NCBI GenBank assembly: GCA_900129675.1
Contig: FSRD01000001.1
Location: 2,097,501 to 2,161,500 of the forward strand
DNA length: 64,000 nucleotides
DNA from: Bradyrhizobium erythrophlei
Lineage (GTDB): Bacteria > Pseudomonadota > Alphaproteobacteria > Rhizobiales > Xanthobacteraceae
Direction of reading: 5' to 3'
In this document: one piece after another, positions 1-7,935 of the stretch
Position numbering within the stretch: the stretch's first letter is position 1
How the letters are laid out: each line of letters starts with the position of its first letter
Notes under the pieces: model-generated
What the model was told of the DNA's origin: nothing
Databases searched by the model: none
What the model saw: the letters and a program-made list of their open reading frames with translations, nothing else
Made by a program: the position numbers and the translations under genes

Positions 1-408
1 TTCGAGCATGGCCCGCAGCAGCGGCCGGTCTGCCGTGCCGCGCAACGGCTCCGGCGCGCGAAACTCGGCCCATCCCCTGGCCGCCGTGACCGTCGCCGGC
101 CATGCCTTCAGGTTCCCGGCCCGCGGGACCAATGCGCGATCGACGAGCAGATAGACATTGCCGGCAAAGCCCCGGTCGGCGATGCGCTGCTCGATCAAGG
201 CGGCCAGGCCTTCGCGCCCCGATTGCGCGTAAGCGCCTTGCAGGCTGACATAATCGGTCATGATGGCGCGATCCGAGCGGCCGCGCACGTAGGAGGAGGT
301 GGATAGATAGACGTAGCTGAAAATCGCCGACGCGATCGCGCCGAATGTCCCGATCGCGATCAGCGCCAGCCGGAACGTCGATGACGTGAGCGTCTTAGTC
401 AGGAGCAC
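1..408 (-). CDS. Sensor histidine kinase, N-terminal part (cut by window edge)
   Basis: Only the first 136 codons are in the window; the catalytic part lies beyond base 1. From the GTG at 408 the product starts VLLTKTLTSSTFRLALIAIG, which gives a transmembrane helix near residues 11-33 followed by a periplasmic-looking stretch. It overlaps the end of the upstream response regulator by 14 bases, so the two genes should be translationally coupled. The kinase identity rests on this coupling to an OmpR-type regulator and on the membrane-anchored N-terminus; no H-box or ATPase domain is visible here. The start codon is inferred and could also lie slightly downstream. The signal sensed is unknown. 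Confidence 0.7.
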   Translation of the reverse strand, partial: MLLTKTLTSSTFRLALIAIGTFGAIASAIFSYVYLSTSSYVRGRSDRAIMTDYVSLQGAYAQSGREGLAALIEQRIADRGFAGNVYLLVDRALVPRAGNLKAWPATVTAARGWAEFRAPEPLRGTADRPLLRAMLE

Positions 409-1087
409 GGAGACAGTACCCCATGCCGCGCACCGTATGGATCAGCGGATAGGCCTGCTGGCCGTCGACCTTGCGGCGCACGCGTCCGACATAGACATCG
501 ATGATATTGGTCGAGGGATCGAAATGAAGGTCCCAGACGTGCTGCAGCAGCATCGCCCGGGATACGACGCGGCCTTCGTTGCGCACCAGATATTCCAGAA
601 GCTGGAATTCCCTGGGCAGCAGCAGGATGTCCTTGCCGTGCCGGCTGGCGGTCCGCGACATCAGGTCGACGGCGAGATCGCCGACCCGCAAAATGGTTTC
701 CTTGACGATGGTGTCGCTGCGCCGCCCCAGCGCCTCGACGCGCGCCAGCAATTCGACGAAGGAAAACGGCTTGACCAGGTAGTCGTCGCCGCCGGAACGC
801 AGGCCACGCACCCGGTCGTCGACCTCTCCGAGCGCGCTGATGATCAGCACGGGCGCGGCAACGCCGTCGTCGCGCAATTGACGCATCACCGCGATGCCGT
901 CGATATCCGGGAGCATGCGATCGATCGTGATCACGGCATAGTCGGAGGCGGCGCCGCGGTTCAGCGCCTCGTTGCCGGTGGCGGCCAGATCCACCTGGTA
1001 GCCGCTGCTGGTGAGCGAATCCACCAGCTGCCCGGCGGTTTCCGGGTCGTCTTCAACGACCAGAATGCGGCGGTGACCTCCCGTCAT
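395..1087 (-). CDS. OmpR/PhoB-family response regulator
   Basis: A two-domain transcriptional regulator of 230 residues. The receiver domain carries the acidic pocket (VVEDD near residue 12), the phospho-acceptor Asp56 in ITIDRMLPD and the conserved Lys105 in LVKPFSF. The C-terminal half is a winged-helix DNA-binding domain ending HTVRGMGYCLRAPD, typical of the family. I chose the ATG at 1087 because AAGGA lies just upstream; an in-frame start at 1123 would add 12 residues that do not resemble the family. It is co-transcribed with, and overlaps, the downstream sensor kinase, its likely phosphodonor. The regulon cannot be told from the sequence. Confidence 0.9.
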   Translation of the reverse strand: MTGGHRRILVVEDDPETAGQLVDSLTSSGYQVDLAATGNEALNRGAASDYAVITIDRMLPDIDGIAVMRQLRDDGVAAPVLIISALGEVDDRVRGLRSGGDDYLVKPFSFVELLARVEALGRRSDTIVKETILRVGDLAVDLMSRTASRHGKDILLLPREFQLLEYLVRNEGRVVSRAMLLQHVWDLHFDPSTNIIDVYVGRVRRKVDGQQAYPLIHTVRGMGYCLRAPD

Positions 1088-1424
1088 GGTCCTTGTTCTC
1101 CGAACGACCGGTCGAACGCCCAATCAAGCGCCAAAGTCTCAAGCGTCCAAGTCTCAAGCTTCCAAGTCGCCTCGCTTGGCCCAGATATACGTCAGAAACC
1201 GAATGGAAAGTCGTCTGACGGGTCGCACATAAGCGTGATGGCCGCAGCCGGCCGATCCAGATCCGGCTTCGCCGTAAAATGCGCGGCTCACGACCGCGGC
1301 TTGCCCGTGAACCGCGCCGACGCGATGGTACGCGATACAGGCCAACGTGTCGGGCGGTGTTCCAGCCATGCGCCGGATCGAGATGACAGCGGCGTCCGCT
1401 CGATCGCGCCGCGCTTCGGCCGCG
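1088..1424. other. 337-base gap without a recognised gene
   Basis: It lies between the response regulator start and the stop of the glycine-rich gene, both on the minus strand, so it should hold the regulator promoter. Near 1131-1168 there are about two and a half copies of a 14-15 base unit resembling tccaagtctcaagc. No reading frame in it looks like a protein. Confidence 0.5.
1131..1168. repeat. Short direct tandem repeat upstream of response regulator
   Basis: Successive copies read ccaaagtctcaagcg, tccaagtctcaagct and tccaagtcgcc. They lie 45-80 bases upstream of the regulator start, so they could be direct-repeat binding sites, as used by OmpR-type regulators, or simply slippage. The binding role is speculation. 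Confidence 0.5.
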
Positions 1425-1970
1425 TCAGTAATAGTTGCCGTAGCAGACGTTGACCCATTGCACTCCATAGGACGTCCACACCCGTCGCCAGCAATCGTCG
1501 TAGCCGGCGTAGACATAGGGCCCGTCAAAGCCAAAGAATGCGAAGCGATTGTGGCGATGATGGAAGAATCGGCCGTTATGGAAGAATCGGCCGTTATGGA
1601 ACGCGGACCGGGGCGAGATTCCGGCATGGGCGAACCGCGCGCCTCCGAAACTTCCGCCGACGAAATGCGGTCCGCCGATAGCGGCGAAATGCGCGCCTCC
1701 ACCGCCGAAGTGCGTGCCGCCGCCGCCAAAGCCGCCGCCGTGCATGCCGCCGCCAAAGCCGCCGCCATGCATGCCGCCGCCAAAGCCGCCGCCATGACCG
1801 CCGCCAAAGCCGCCGCCCATGCCGCCACCGTGCCCACCACCGCCACCACCGCCGCCGTGCCCGCCACCACCACCACCGCCGCCACCGCCGCGAGCGAGCG
1901 CCGGTGACGCAAGCGCAAGCGATGTAGCAAGCGCGCCTGCGATGAGGCTTCTAAAGAACTTGTTGTTCAT
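1425..1970 (-). CDS. Secreted glycine-rich protein
   Basis: A protein of 181 residues starting MNNKFFRSLIAGALATSLAL, a clear Sec signal peptide with probable cleavage after SPALA. The mature part opens with long glycine runs, then tandem GGGMHGGGFGG-type units rich in His and Phe, two copies of FFHNGRF, and an aromatic C-terminus (CWRRVWTSYGVQWVNVCYG) with two cysteines. GGAGGAGGA sits directly before the ATG at 1970 and decides the start; a start at 2039 would put the signal peptide inside. It is likely exported or surface-associated. The function is unknown. Similar glycine-rich proteins with an aromatic W-V-N-V-C-Y tail are common in Bradyrhizobium. Confidence 0.75.
   Translation of the reverse strand: MNNKFFRSLIAGALATSLALASPALARGGGGGGGGGGHGGGGGGGGHGGGMGGGFGGGHGGGFGGGMHGGGFGGGMHGGGFGGGGTHFGGGGAHFAAIGGPHFVGGSFGGARFAHAGISPRSAFHNGRFFHNGRFFHHRHNRFAFFGFDGPYVYAGYDDCWRRVWTSYGVQWVNVCYGNYY
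1559..1600. repeat. Two-copy 18-base tandem repeat inside the glycine-rich gene
   Basis: The 18-base unit tatggaagaatcggccgt occurs twice in succession and encodes the repeated FFHNGR segments. Being a multiple of three it keeps the frame. Confidence 0.7.
1690..1885. repeat. GC-rich tandem repeats encoding glycine runs
   Basis: Reiterated units such as atgccgccgccaaagccg encode GGGMHGGGFGG repeats on the minus strand, followed by runs of ccg/cca triplets encoding polyglycine. All changes in length by whole triplets would keep the frame, so copy number is likely variable between strains. Confidence 0.75.
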
Positions 1971-2173
1971 CCGGATCCTCCTCCGTGGTTCAATTGCAGC
2001 GACGAATACCGTCGCAGGGAGAACGCTCAGGAGACCCAACCGATCCAGTGATTACAACTTACAAAGGCGACAGTTTCTGACAGCGAAGTTAGTTTTGCCC
2101 GCGTCGCGAGGCTGTTGGGGGCGAAGAACAAGCCGGTCGCAGGCCTGGCAGATCGACGGCCGGGAAGCGCCAA

Positions 2174-2410
2174 TCAAGGCATAACAAGCGTGATGACCCC
2201 GTCGGCGCTGTCCCCGCTGTTGATGCCCTCGCGGGCCATCGATTCAATGACAGGCCAATTCTGCCGAAAAAGGGCCGACGCCTCGTGTATGTCCGAGGCG
2301 TCCACCTTGACGCAGCATGCCCGCCGTCCACCTTCGTTCGCGATCTGAAAGAAGAAGGTATAGCCAGCCGGCTCCCCATTGCCTTTCATCGGCGTTCGTT
2401 CTTGTCGCAT
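2174..2410 (-). CDS. Small conserved-looking protein of unknown function
   Basis: Not assigned to a family. The 78-residue product (MRQERTPMKGNGEPAGYTFF...) looks like one small folded domain: a beta-rich start (YTFFFQIANE), a central CCVKVDASDIHEA segment and an amphipathic helix (ALFRQNWPVIESMAREG). It has no signal peptide or membrane helix. GAGGGG sits about 8 bases before the ATG, which supports translation and this start. The sequence is composed like a real protein, not a shadow frame, and no better frame overlaps it. It could be a short orphan regulator. Confidence 0.6.
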   Translation of the reverse strand: MRQERTPMKGNGEPAGYTFFFQIANEGGRRACCVKVDASDIHEASALFRQNWPVIESMAREGINSGDSADGVITLVMP

Positions 2411-2786
2411 TCAGCGATCCCCTCTGATTTGCGTCGAACCAGAGCAGACTGCATTTTCAATTTGGATTTTCGTACGGCGTGATTGTGACGCAGGAAAAAT
2501 CTGCGCGAAGTGTTGCAAACATCAGACAGTTGGAACGGCGACGGTCCGGGAAGACGCCGCGATTGGCGGAATCGTCACGACGAAGAAGGACGAATCCTCC
2601 GGCGATCATGCATCACGGCACGCGCTGCCGCCGCATTTTCGTTCCGCGAAAATTTCGCGCCTGCCACATGCACACAATCGTGAATCGTGGAACCGTGGCT
2701 GCGCGTAACGAAGGTGCCGCGCGTGCGTAACTTGGGAACGTGCCGCGAAAAGCGGTAACTGTCGTCAATCTTGATCCGGGAACGAA
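2411..2786. other. 376-base intergenic gap, divergent promoters expected
   Basis: It separates two divergent genes. I see no convincing coding frame. GC content is lower than in neighbouring genes and a 15-base palindrome cgcgaaaatttcgcg lies near 2647-2661. No promoter was identified with confidence. Confidence 0.5.
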
Positions 2787-3284
2787 ATGGTCGGCATGAA
2801 AACATCTCTCAACATCGCTGAAAAAGGCGTCGGATCCTATCGTCTTCTGGCCATACTGCGCTGGGTCATGGTCGTGATCTTCGTGTCGTTTGGCATGCAG
2901 AAATTCACGCTGCAGTCGGCTCAGGGCATTGTTCAGTTCATCACCAATAGTCCATTTATTTCTTGGCTATCGGTATTCGGCCTGAGGGGAGAGGCGTATT
3001 TCCTCGGCGTTGCCGAGTTTGGTATTGCGGCGCTGCTCGCGGCGGGCGCGTTCAGCCCGATCCTGTCGGCGATCGGTTCGCTGATGGGGGTGATCACTTT
3101 TGCCATCACATGGTCGTTTTTCTTCACCACCCCCGGTGTTGTCAAATGGAGCCTGTCGACCGATCCGATGGCCTGGAATTTGACCGGCGAGTTCATATTC
3201 AAGGACATCGTCCTGCTGTGCGTCTGTGCGGTGCTGTTTCTCGCGTCCCTGCCGCAATCTGTCATCCGGTCACGCTCCGCCTGA
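2787..3284 (+). CDS. DUF417 (YkgB/RclC-like) inner-membrane protein
   Basis: A 165-residue membrane protein with about four hydrophobic helices (near residues 23-45, 68-90, 92-115 and 137-157). The segments FGMQKFT and SPFISWLSVFG match the DUF417 family, to which E. coli RclC (YkgB) of the reactive-chlorine response belongs. The biochemical role of the family is not established. An alternative ATG lies 9 bases downstream of the start used; neither has a strong ribosome-binding site. It appears monocistronic, with convergent glnD downstream. There is no rclR-like regulator nearby, so a chlorine-stress role is not supported here. Confidence 0.85.
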   Translation: MVGMKTSLNIAEKGVGSYRLLAILRWVMVVIFVSFGMQKFTLQSAQGIVQFITNSPFISWLSVFGLRGEAYFLGVAEFGIAALLAAGAFSPILSAIGSLMGVITFAITWSFFFTTPGVVKWSLSTDPMAWNLTGEFIFKDIVLLCVCAVLFLASLPQSVIRSRSA

Positions 3285-3350
3285 AACTATCCACCACCTT
3301 GGCTCGCGCTTGCGCGCGTCGGAATGACGCGTGTAGGGTGATCGCCCGGC

Positions 3351-6146
3351 TTACGCCGCCGGCTGCGCCGCGGTGTCTTCGTTGGCGAGCAGATGGATCA
3401 GCGCGCTCTTGATCGCGGCCTGCCGCGTCGGCGCGTTGATCTGTGCGCCCAGGAGGTCGGTGACATAGAACACGTCGCGGGCGCGCTCGCCGAAGGTCGC
3501 GACATGCGCCGAGGCGATATTGAGGTTGAGTTTCGAGATCGCCGTCGTCAGCTGGTACAACAGGCCCGGCCGGTCGAGGCCGGAGACCTCGATCACGGTG
3601 TAGCGGTCCGACCATTGGTTGTTGATGATGACTTCCGGCTCGACCACGAAAGGGCGCGCCTTGCCGCGGCTTGCCGCCCGCCGCGCCACAACGTCGGGCA
3701 GCCGCAACTTGCCTTCGAGCACGTCCTCGATCATCTCGCCGATCCGGGTGGCGCGCCGTCCCTCGTCCTCGTCGCGGTCGTATTCCCGCGAGATCGCGAT
3801 GGTGTCTAGCGCGCGGCCGTCAGTGGTGGTGTAGATCTGCGCGTCGATGATATTGGCGCCCGCCGACGCGCAGGCCCCGGCGATGATCGACAGCAGCCAG
3901 GGATGGTCGACGGCGAGAATCGTCAGTTCGGTGACGCCGCGCGCCTCGTCGAAGCCGACATTGATCGCAAGCTTGTGGCCGGCGGTTTCGCTGGCGCGCA
4001 GGAAGCGGGCATGGCGGATCTTGCGCGGCAGCTCGACCTTGAGCCAGTACGCCGGATAGTGCCGGCCGATATAGGCGTTGAGTTCCTGCTCCGGCCATTC
4101 GTTGAAGGCGGCGCGGAATTCGCGTTGCGCGACCTCGATGCGCTGTGCGCGGTTCACTTCCGAGAAGCCGCCGGTCAGTACCGGCTCGGTCTCGTAATAC
4201 AGCGTGCGCAGCAGCTGCGCCTTCCAGCCGTTCCACACGCCGGGCCCGACGCCGCGGATGTCGGCCGTGGTCAGGATGGTCAACAGCTTCATCTGCTCGA
4301 CCGACTGCACGACGGCCGCGAAATTCTCGATCGTCTTGCGGTCGGAAAGGTCGCGCGACTGCGCCACCGACGACATCGTCAGATGCTGCTCGATCAGCCA
4401 GGCGATCAGTTCGGTGTCGGCGGTGTTGAATCCGAGCCGCGGGCACAGCCGCCGCGCCACCTTGGCGCCAGCGATCGAATGATCCTCGGGGCGGCCCTTG
4501 GCGACGTCGTGCAGCAGCGTGGTGATGTAGATCACCGCGCGGTGCTCGGGGCGGATCTTGCGCATCAAATCGCTGGCGACGATGAATTCGTCGTTGCCGC
4601 CGCGTTCGATCTCCTGCAAATGGCCGATGCAGCGCAGCAAATGTTCGTCGACCGTGTAGTGATGATACATGTTGAACTGCATCATCGACACGATCTTGCC
4701 GAAGGCGCGGATGAAATGACCGAGCACGCCGGTCTCGTTCATGCGCCGCAGCACGGTCTCCGCATCGTTCGACGCCAGGATTTCCATGAACAGCCGGTTG
4801 GCTTCCGGGTTCTCGCGTAGCGGCGTGTTGATCAGCCTGAGCGAGCGCGTCACCGTGCGCATGGCGTCGGGGTGGAAGGCGAGATTGTTCTTCTGCGCCA
4901 GATGGAAGATCCGGATCAAATTGACCGGGTCGTGCTTGAAGACATCAGGGGCGGCGAGGTTGATGCGGTTGTTGTCGACGATGAAATCGTCGCTGTCGGG
5001 CACCCGGCGCCGGTGCATGCTCGGCCTTAAGCGCGCCACCATGCGGCTCAGGACCGGTGCCGGCTTCTTCTGCTCTTCTTCCAGCTTGGCGCACAGGATC
5101 GCGGTGAGATCGCCGACGTCCTTGGCGATCAGGAAGTAGTGCTTCATGAAGCGTTCGACGTCCTGCATGCCGGGATGCGAGGTATAGCCGAGCCGGACCG
5201 CGATCTCGCGCTGCATGTCGAACGACAGCCGTTCCTCGGCACGGCCGGAGAAGAAATGGATGTTGCAGCGGACCGACCACAGGAAATCGGCGCAGCGGCG
5301 GAAGGTGCGGTATTCCTGGGCGTCGAACACGCCGCGTTCCAGCAGCTCGTCGGTCTCGCGCACGCGATAGACATATTTGGCGATCCAGAACAGCGTGTGC
5401 AGGTCGCGCAACCCGCCCTTGCCGTCTTTCACATTGGGCTCGACCAGATAGCGCGATTGGCCGGCGCGGCGGTGCCGCTCCTCGCGCTCGGCGAGCTTTG
5501 CGGTGACGAATTCGGACGCGGTGCCCTGCACGACCTCCTTGTCGAACCGGTTCACCAGCTCGTTGTACAGCGGCTGGTCGCCGGTCAGGAACCGGGTCTC
5601 GAGGATCGCGGTGCGGATCGTCATGTCGCCACGCGCCTGCCGTATCGATTCATCGACCGAGCGGGTGGCGTGGCCGACCTTCAGCCCCATGTCCCACAGG
5701 CAATAGAGGATGGCTTCGGCGACCTGCTCGCCCCAGGCGGTCTGCTTGTAGGGCAGGATGAACAGCAAATCGATATCGGACTCGGGCGCCATCAACCCGC
5801 GGCCATAGCCGCCGGTGGCGACCACCGCCATGCGCTCGGCGCCGGAGGGAATATGCGAGCGATAAAGGTGCCGGGTTGCTGCGGCGTAGAGGATGCGGAT
5901 GATCTCGTCCTGGACGAAACACAGCCGCTCCGCGCAGTGCCGCCCGTGCCGGTCCTTCAGCAGCACGGCCTGGGCGGTGGTGCGCGCAGCGACCATTTCG
6001 GCCTTGAGCAGTTGCGCCATCGCCGCGCGAAACACGTCCTCGCGGCCGGCGTGTTGTTCGGCAAGCGCGTCGACCGCGGCGGTGATCCGCGCGGTATCGA
6101 AACGTTCGTCGGCTTGCGGGCGGGGCTCGGTCACGGCGCTGTCCAT
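3351..6146 (-). CDS. glnD: Bifunctional PII uridylyltransferase / uridylyl-removing enzyme
   Basis: GlnD adds UMP to PII signal proteins when glutamine is low and removes it when glutamine is high, setting the nitrogen response. At 931 residues it has the full family length and domain order. The nucleotidyltransferase domain carries TGGYGRGLMAPESDIDLL near residues 111-128 with the metal-binding Asp pair. The HD domain for UMP removal holds TLLHDVAKGRPEDHS in the middle. Two C-terminal ACT domains (around 730-800 and 845-920) are the glutamine sensors. The motifs are intact. It stands alone on the minus strand, with OsmC divergent upstream. Confidence 0.97.
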   Translation of the reverse strand: MDSAVTEPRPQADERFDTARITAAVDALAEQHAGREDVFRAAMAQLLKAEMVAARTTAQAVLLKDRHGRHCAERLCFVQDEIIRILYAAATRHLYRSHIPSGAERMAVVATGGYGRGLMAPESDIDLLFILPYKQTAWGEQVAEAILYCLWDMGLKVGHATRSVDESIRQARGDMTIRTAILETRFLTGDQPLYNELVNRFDKEVVQGTASEFVTAKLAEREERHRRAGQSRYLVEPNVKDGKGGLRDLHTLFWIAKYVYRVRETDELLERGVFDAQEYRTFRRCADFLWSVRCNIHFFSGRAEERLSFDMQREIAVRLGYTSHPGMQDVERFMKHYFLIAKDVGDLTAILCAKLEEEQKKPAPVLSRMVARLRPSMHRRRVPDSDDFIVDNNRINLAAPDVFKHDPVNLIRIFHLAQKNNLAFHPDAMRTVTRSLRLINTPLRENPEANRLFMEILASNDAETVLRRMNETGVLGHFIRAFGKIVSMMQFNMYHHYTVDEHLLRCIGHLQEIERGGNDEFIVASDLMRKIRPEHRAVIYITTLLHDVAKGRPEDHSIAGAKVARRLCPRLGFNTADTELIAWLIEQHLTMSSVAQSRDLSDRKTIENFAAVVQSVEQMKLLTILTTADIRGVGPGVWNGWKAQLLRTLYYETEPVLTGGFSEVNRAQRIEVAQREFRAAFNEWPEQELNAYIGRHYPAYWLKVELPRKIRHARFLRASETAGHKLAINVGFDEARGVTELTILAVDHPWLLSIIAGACASAGANIIDAQIYTTTDGRALDTIAISREYDRDEDEGRRATRIGEMIEDVLEGKLRLPDVVARRAASRGKARPFVVEPEVIINNQWSDRYTVIEVSGLDRPGLLYQLTTAISKLNLNIASAHVATFGERARDVFYVTDLLGAQINAPTRQAAIKSALIHLLANEDTAAQPAA

Positions 6147-6347
6147 GATCTACCCCGATATCGGACGCCGCTTGCGCTGTCACGGTACATTCTGCGGCGG
6201 CGGCGTATCCATGGTGGAATTTCAACTGGCGTGTATATATAACGTATTGAACTATCAAATGATTTTGTCGGGGCCGCAACCTTGCGTGGTGACATCGGCG
6301 TGATTTGGTATTAAAGCCGCCCTACAAGAAGCATCCGGGAGAAAAAA

Positions 6348-6857
6348 ATGGACGCCGCCGAACTGCGCATTATGCAGGCCCCGATCAAGGAGCGCTACAA
6401 GTCCGATCCCTCCGCCGCGGTCATCACGCTGAAGGCCAGGGGCTCGATCGACAATGACGGCCTCACCTGCAAGGTCGAGACCGGCCGCGCGCTCGCGGTG
6501 GCAGGTCTGCATCCGGCCACCGGCGGCTCCGGACTTGAATTGTGCTCGGGCGACATGCTGCTGGAGGCGCTCGTGGCCTGCGCCGGGGTCACGCTGAAAT
6601 CGGTCGCGACCGCGGTCGATGTGCCCCTCAAGTCCGGCAACGTTATCGCCGAAGGCGATCTCGATTTCCGCGGCACGCTCGGCGTCGACAAGGAAGCGCC
6701 GGTCGGCTTTGCCGAAATCCGCCTGCGCTTCGACGTCGCCACCGACGCGCCGCAGGACAAGCTCGATCTGCTGTTGAAACTGACGGAGCGCTATTGCGTG
6801 GTCTACCAGACCATCAAGAACGGCCCGAAGGTTTCGGTGTCGATGAAGCGGATTTGA
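6348..6857 (+). CDS. OsmC/Ohr-family protein, probable thiol peroxidase
   Basis: A 169-residue OsmC-fold protein. Members reduce organic hydroperoxides using two cysteines. Here the likely pair is Cys78 in LVACAGVTLKS and Cys150 in ERYCVVYQT, the usual positions; a third, Cys66 (ELCSGD), is extra. Tandem ribosome-binding purines (GGGAGAAAAAA) precede the ATG. It is divergent from glnD, and a B-family hairpin repeat begins 5 bases after its stop. The substrate is not known from sequence. The subclass (OsmC, Ohr or the YhfA-like group) is not decided. Confidence 0.88.
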   Translation: MDAAELRIMQAPIKERYKSDPSAAVITLKARGSIDNDGLTCKVETGRALAVAGLHPATGGSGLELCSGDMLLEALVACAGVTLKSVATAVDVPLKSGNVIAEGDLDFRGTLGVDKEAPVGFAEIRLRFDVATDAPQDKLDLLLKLTERYCVVYQTIKNGPKVSVSMKRI

Positions 6858-6862
6858 TCTTG

Positions 6863-7006
6863 CGTCGTCCCGGCCCAGTGCGCAATTGCGCACCAGGAGC
6901 CGGGATCCATACGCCGCGCTCTCCCGTTTCTAGATCCGCTGCTCAACGGCTTTCGCGCCACACGAACAGCTGTGGTTATGGGTCCCGGCCTTCGCCGGGA
7001 CGACGG
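6863..7006. repeat. Family B inverted-repeat element
   Basis: Starts cgtcgtcccgg and ends ggtcccggccttcgccggga followed by cgacgg, so the ends are inverted copies. An internal palindrome tgcgcaattgcgca lies near 6888-6901. It fills the whole gap between OsmC and the next gene, whose ATG begins 4 bases after the element. Confidence 0.85.
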
Positions 7007-7010
7007 AAAA

Positions 7011-7805
7011 ATGTCCCCCGAACTCATCTTCATCCTGACGCTCGTCCTTCGTATGGCGATCACGGCGGCGTTCGTCGTGACGGCGTCCGTCATCACCGAG
7101 CGGTCGGGCCCCGTGATCGGCGCCCTAGTCGCGACGCTGCCGATTTCGGCGGGGCCGTCCTACGCCTTTCTCGCGCTCGACCATGATGCCGCGTTCATCG
7201 CCGAGGGCGCGCTGGCAAGCCTGCCGATCAATGCCGCGACGATTTTGCTGGGGCTGACCTATGTCCTGCTGGCGCAGCGCCGCAGCGCGCTCGTCAGTTG
7301 CGGTGCGGCGGTCGCGGTCTGGATCGCGCTCGCGTCCGTGATCCGCTCGGTGCAATGGACGCTGGCCGGCGGATTGATCGCCAATGCGATTGCGTTTGCG
7401 ATCTGCGTGCCGCTGCTGCAGCGCTACCGTCACGTCAAGATGCCGATGGTCGCGCGCCGCTGGTACGACATTCCGCTGCGCGCCTCGCTGGTCGCGACCC
7501 TGGTGGCGACGGTGGTCACGCTGTCCGGCTGGGTCGGCCCCAAGATCAGCGGCATCATCGCGCTGTTCCCGGTCGTGTTCAGCTCAATGATGCTGATCCT
7601 GCACCCGCGCATCGGCGGCCCGCCGACGGCAGCCGTGCTCGCCAACAGCGCCTGGGGATTGATGGGGCTCGGCGTCGCCATTGCGGTGCTGCATGTCGCG
7701 GCACTGCAGTTCGGCTCGGCGATCGCTCTCAGCGCCGCGCTGGCGGTCTGCGTGAGCTGGAATCTCGTGCTGTGGTGGTATGGGCGAAGGAAGCTGGCGC
7801 GGTGA
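7011..7805 (+). CDS. Polytopic membrane protein with two similar halves
   Basis: Family not recognised. The 264-residue product has about eight to nine hydrophobic helices. The first half (GPVIGALVATLPI, near residues 32-44) and the second (GPKISGIIALFPVV, near 176-189) show the same G-P-x-x-x-G-x-x-A-x-x-P pattern followed by similar helices, suggesting an internal duplication as in many transporters. Residues before this ATG in the open frame (MVMGPGLRRDDGK) come from a repeat element and are unlikely to be translated. Transport is a guess from topology alone. Confidence 0.75.
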   Translation: MSPELIFILTLVLRMAITAAFVVTASVITERSGPVIGALVATLPISAGPSYAFLALDHDAAFIAEGALASLPINAATILLGLTYVLLAQRRSALVSCGAAVAVWIALASVIRSVQWTLAGGLIANAIAFAICVPLLQRYRHVKMPMVARRWYDIPLRASLVATLVATVVTLSGWVGPKISGIIALFPVVFSSMMLILHPRIGGPPTAAVLANSAWGLMGLGVAIAVLHVAALQFGSAIALSAALAVCVSWNLVLWWYGRRKLAR

Positions 7806-7813
7806 ACCAACCA

Positions 7814-7935
7814 CCGTCATTGCGAGGAGCGAAGCGACGAAGCAATCCATTCTTTCTTTTCGCGGGGAGATGGATTGCTTCGCGGAGCCTGTCATCGGGC
7901 GCGCATTCGCGCGACCCGTTGGCTCGCAATGACGG
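7814..7935. repeat. Family A nested inverted-repeat element (copy 1)
   Basis: Outer arms ccgtcattgcgag and ctcgcaatgacgg and inner arms gaagcaatccat and atggattgcttc form a nested hairpin of about 122 bases. It ends directly against the stop codon of mutS (base 7936), between two convergent genes. Confidence 0.9.

Noticed and set aside
1347..1907. Alanine-rich frame opposite the glycine-rich gene
   Set aside because: Polyalanine comes from reading the GCC/GCG repeats of the other strand; it has no ribosome-binding site, while the opposite strand has a signal peptide and GGAGGAGGA.
6972..7010. N-terminal extension MVMGPGLRRDDGK of the membrane protein
   Set aside because: It is translated family B repeat sequence, seen in many gaps in the window, so not part of the protein.
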